Assembly: GCA_963697355.1 (NCBI GenBank)
Contig: CAVONV010000003.1
Span: 1-64,000 of the forward strand
Origin: CAVONV01 sp963697355
Lineage (GTDB): Bacteria > Acidobacteriota > Vicinamibacteria > Marinacidobacterales > DATDRI01
Length of the DNA: 64,000 bases
Reading direction: 5' to 3'
This document shows, piece by piece, positions 62,295 through 64,000 of the stretch. Position numbers and translations under genes: made by a program. The notes beneath the pieces are model-generated. The model was not told the origin of the DNA. It saw only the letters and a program-made list of their open reading frames with translations, and searched no databases. Every line of letters begins with the position of its first letter. The stretch's first letter is position 1.

Positions 62295-62679
62295 AAAGAC
62301 AAATGACAAAAGCAGACAAGGATGCTGCGACGAGCTCTCTCGCTCGTTGTCAACGGGCTTTTTCAAGGCCCTTGCCGATCCCAATCGGGTCGCGCTCCTG
62401 GTCTTTCTGGCCCAAAGCGGTAAAGAACAAACCGTTAGCGACATGTCTTGCTGCTGCCCCATCGATATCTCCGTGGTGTCTCGCCATCTGGCAGTGCTTC
62501 GGGATGCCGGAATTCTGGAGGCACAGAAGCGCGGCCGGGAGGTCTATTACCACGTCCGTGTCGAAAAGCTCACGACCCTACTCCGCAATCTGGCTGACGC
62601 TCTGGAGGCCTGTTGTCCGGAGAGGTATTGCACTCCTGGGAGAAAAGAAGATGTCACTCAAATTGAACAAGAAACCTGA
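62287..62679 (+). CDS. arsR: ArsR/SmtB-family arsenic-responsive repressor
   Basis: A 130-aa winged-helix protein; ATG 62287 is chosen because it follows the promoter, whereas the longer frame would start upstream of it. FKALADPNRVALLVFLAQSG, SVVSRHLAVLRDAGILEAQK (recognition helix) and GREVYYHVR are the ArsR core. Cys groups in MSCCCPIDIS, before the recognition helix, and near both termini (GCCDEL, CCPERYC) could bind trivalent arsenic. It should repress arsRM by binding the ATGCAAAT palindrome, released by arsenite. It overlaps arsM by 29 bases. Confidence 0.88.
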   Translation: MQIKTNDKSRQGCCDELSRSLSTGFFKALADPNRVALLVFLAQSGKEQTVSDMSCCCPIDISVVSRHLAVLRDAGILEAQKRGREVYYHVRVEKLTTLLRNLADALEACCPERYCTPGRKEDVTQIEQET

Positions 62680-63502
62680 AGATCCCGATTCGATTCGAAA
62701 AACGGTAACGGAAAACTATGCCCGGGTCGCCGAGCGATCCCAAAGTTGCTGCGGCCCTTCCCCGAGCTGCTGCGGTACCGATCCTGCCGCGGACCAAATG
62801 GCCTCGCGCATCGGCTACAGCAGTGATCAACTCGCCGTCCTGCCGGATGAGGCGAACCTCGGCCTCGGCTGCGGCAATCCAACCGCCATCGACTCGCTGA
62901 CGCCTGGCGAGGTGGTGGTCGATCTCGGCTCGGGAGCCGGCATCGATGTGTTTCTGGCATCAAAGGAAGTGGGTCCCACGGGCAAAGTGATTGGCGTCGA
63001 CATGACCGACGCGATGCTCGAAAAGGCACGACGAAACGCGACAAAGGGCGGGTACGAGAACGTCGAGTTCCGCAAAGGTAAAATCGAAGAGCTTCCCATC
63101 GAAGATGAAAGCGTCGATGTGATCATCTCCAACTGTGTGATCAATCTGTCACCCGAGAAGGACCGGGTGTTTCGTGAAGCCTTTCGCGTTCTGAAGCCGG
63201 GGGGCAGGATGATGATCTCCGATATCGTTTTGGAGAAGGAGCTCCCCCAAGAAGTCGCCGACAAAATGGAAGCGTGGGTCGCCTGCGTCGGGGGCGCGAT
63301 CTTGCGGGATGCTTACTTGCAGGCGGTCAAGGACGCGGGTTTTTCGGAAATCCGAGTGGACGGAGAGAGCACATTCGGTACCGCCATGGCACCCGACGAG
63401 CCGTCCAGGCAGAAGCTAGCGACAGAATACGGCGTTCCTCTGGACAAAGTCGACAGCGTGCTGCAATCGGTCACGAGCCTGCAGCTATTCGTGAGGAAGT
63501 GA
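62651..63502 (+). CDS. arsM: Arsenite S-adenosylmethionine methyltransferase
   Basis: A 283-aa protein; ATG 62651 has GGGAGAAAAGAAG just upstream and gives the usual ArsM N-terminus. SAM-binding motif VVDLGSGAGIDVFLASKEVG, the N-terminal CCG...SCCG (Cys33/34 and 40/41), and the arsenic-binding Cys in LGCGNP, SNCVINL and WVACVGG are present, the arrangement required for As(III) binding. The enzyme methylates arsenite to volatile or less retained species. Transcribed with arsR; no arsenite efflux gene is next to them. Confidence 0.92.
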   Translation: MSLKLNKKPEDPDSIRKTVTENYARVAERSQSCCGPSPSCCGTDPAADQMASRIGYSSDQLAVLPDEANLGLGCGNPTAIDSLTPGEVVVDLGSGAGIDVFLASKEVGPTGKVIGVDMTDAMLEKARRNATKGGYENVEFRKGKIEELPIEDESVDVIISNCVINLSPEKDRVFREAFRVLKPGGRMMISDIVLEKELPQEVADKMEAWVACVGGAILRDAYLQAVKDAGFSEIRVDGESTFGTAMAPDEPSRQKLATEYGVPLDKVDSVLQSVTSLQLFVRK

Positions 63503-63519
63503 TTCACAGAGGATATGGC

Positions 63520-63563
63520 CGGGGCCGGCCTCCTCGCCGTTTTGGACCGAGGTTCCGGCCCCG
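63520..63563. terminator. Bidirectional hairpin between arsM and the amidohydrolase gene
   Basis: CGGGGCCGGCCTC pairs with GAGG-tt-CCGGCCCCG (9 plus 4 base pairs with a two-base bulge) between two convergent stop codons. It lacks a strong T-tract, so efficiency is uncertain. Confidence 0.55.
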
Positions 63564-63571
63564 ATAAACGG

Positions 63572-64000
63572 TCAGCCTTTCGGGTGCATCGTTGTTCCGC
63601 CAAGGACGGTTCGAATCACTTGGATCTCTTTGATCTTGTCGGGGTCCACCTCATGGGGGTCCTCGGCCAAAACCACGAAGTCGGCCAGCTTGTTGGGTGT
63701 GATGCTTCCCTTCAGGTTCTCTTCGAACGATGCGTAGGCGCCATTGACAGTGCAGATGCGCATGGCTTCATCCACGGTGATCTTCTGATTCGGTCCCCAG
63801 ACTCGTCCTTCGAAGTCCTTCCGAGTCACCATGCTCTGGATCGCCATGAGAGGCTCGTAGGGTCCGGGGACGTAATCGGAGGCCGGGCCCACTGGGATGC
63901 CGTAGTCCAAGAAAGAGCGATGGGCAAACATCCACCGCATCTTTTCCTCACCATACTCCTTCCACTTGTTGCCGTGATAGTGAACGTAGGTGTAGAAAGG
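63572..64000 (-). CDS. YtcJ-type amidohydrolase (amidohydrolase family 3), C-terminal part only
   Basis: The last 142 residues of a protein whose start lies beyond the right edge. MRWMFAHRSFLDYGIPVGPA and SDYVPGPYEPLMAIQSMVTR carry the late metal-site Ser-Asp region, and QKITVDEAMRICTVNGAYASF then ENLKGSITPNKLADFVVLAEDP are the typical C-terminal signature of this metal-dependent amidohydrolase group. Substrate unknown. It converges with arsM and appears unrelated to it. Confidence 0.8.
   Translation of the reverse strand, partial: PFYTYVHYHGNKWKEYGEEKMRWMFAHRSFLDYGIPVGPASDYVPGPYEPLMAIQSMVTRKDFEGRVWGPNQKITVDEAMRICTVNGAYASFEENLKGSITPNKLADFVVLAEDPHEVDPDKIKEIQVIRTVLGGTTMHPKG

Noticed and set aside
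62303..62650. N-terminal extension of arsM overlapping arsR
   Set aside because: Reads arsR in another frame; the ATG at 62651 has a ribosome site and gives the normal ArsM N-terminus.
1..64000. tRNA, rRNA, riboswitch and prophage signals
   Set aside because: No T-loop/acceptor combination, rRNA segment, known riboswitch motif or phage structural gene was recognised by eye; a covariance-model scan would settle small RNAs.

Overview
The window looks like a chromosomal segment of an Acidobacteriota-type bacterium; this is an inference from gene content, with no rRNA or marker gene here to confirm it. It carries three large ADOP-type MacB-like permeases (37733, 50738, 57010), one of them coupled to a PadR regulator. 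It also has two membrane-anchored Ser/Thr kinases with PD40 or TPR sensor domains, a DUF5916 outer-membrane-type protein, a CHASE2 adenylate cyclase paired with a FecR/TPR/beta-barrel protein, and many secreted hydrolases. I found no tRNA, rRNA, CRISPR array or prophage.

Layout. 1-9250 (minus strand) holds secreted proteins: a metallophosphoesterase running off the left edge, a broken subtilisin-like protease with a decayed tail of about 515-bp tandem modules, and a carboxypeptidase-regulatory-like membrane protein. 9405-9750 is an intergenic palindromic repeat patch. 9877-12440 holds small genes: a lipoprotein, DUF4926, a HicB-like protein, DinB-like and DUF2293. 12594-13777 is a sulfoquinovose synthase (SQD1-like) gene with one frameshift. 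13956-19459 is a peptide-use cluster: an M19-like dipeptidase with altered metal ligands, an AstE-like deacylase, an oligopeptide-binding lipoprotein and two permeases without ATPases. 19639-22140 holds a VapBC pair, an NTF2-like secreted protein and a REP-associated tyrosine transposase (RAYT) bracketed by REP palindromes. 22145-27818 is the FecR/TPR/barrel protein plus the CHASE2 cyclase. 28006-37569 is a glycan, phosphate and peptide hydrolase block (GH109, GH2, PhoD-like, CocE-like). 37733-46969 holds an ADOP permease, a PilB/GspE ATPase with an added zinc-ribbon tail, a radical-SAM/SPASM gene followed immediately by a 39-residue peptide gene, a kinase gene broken by two frameshifts, and an S10 carboxypeptidase remnant. 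47018-56116 holds an SDR, a small metal-binding-type protein, DUF5916, an ADOP permease and a second kinase. 56451-62178 holds a RelE-type TA pair, ADOP plus PadR, an RluA pseudouridine synthase and a second VapBC-type pair. 62287-63502 is an arsenic cassette (arsR-arsM) behind a clear sigma70 promoter and an 11-bp-arm operator, and the window ends in a partial YtcJ-type amidohydrolase.

Two themes stand out. First, a REP/RAYT system: a palindrome with core GGGGTCAGACCCC lies at six intergenic loci, two of which flank the single transposase gene that probably mobilises or maintains the family. Second, a possible small RiPP-like unit: the radical-SAM gene at 42869, once a one-base slip is corrected, ends four bases before a strongly SD-led 39-aa gene. 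Many long genes (protease, sqd1, phoD, kinase, radical SAM, metallophosphoesterase) carry single-base slips, which could be gene decay or uncorrected indel errors in the assembly; the sequence alone cannot decide.
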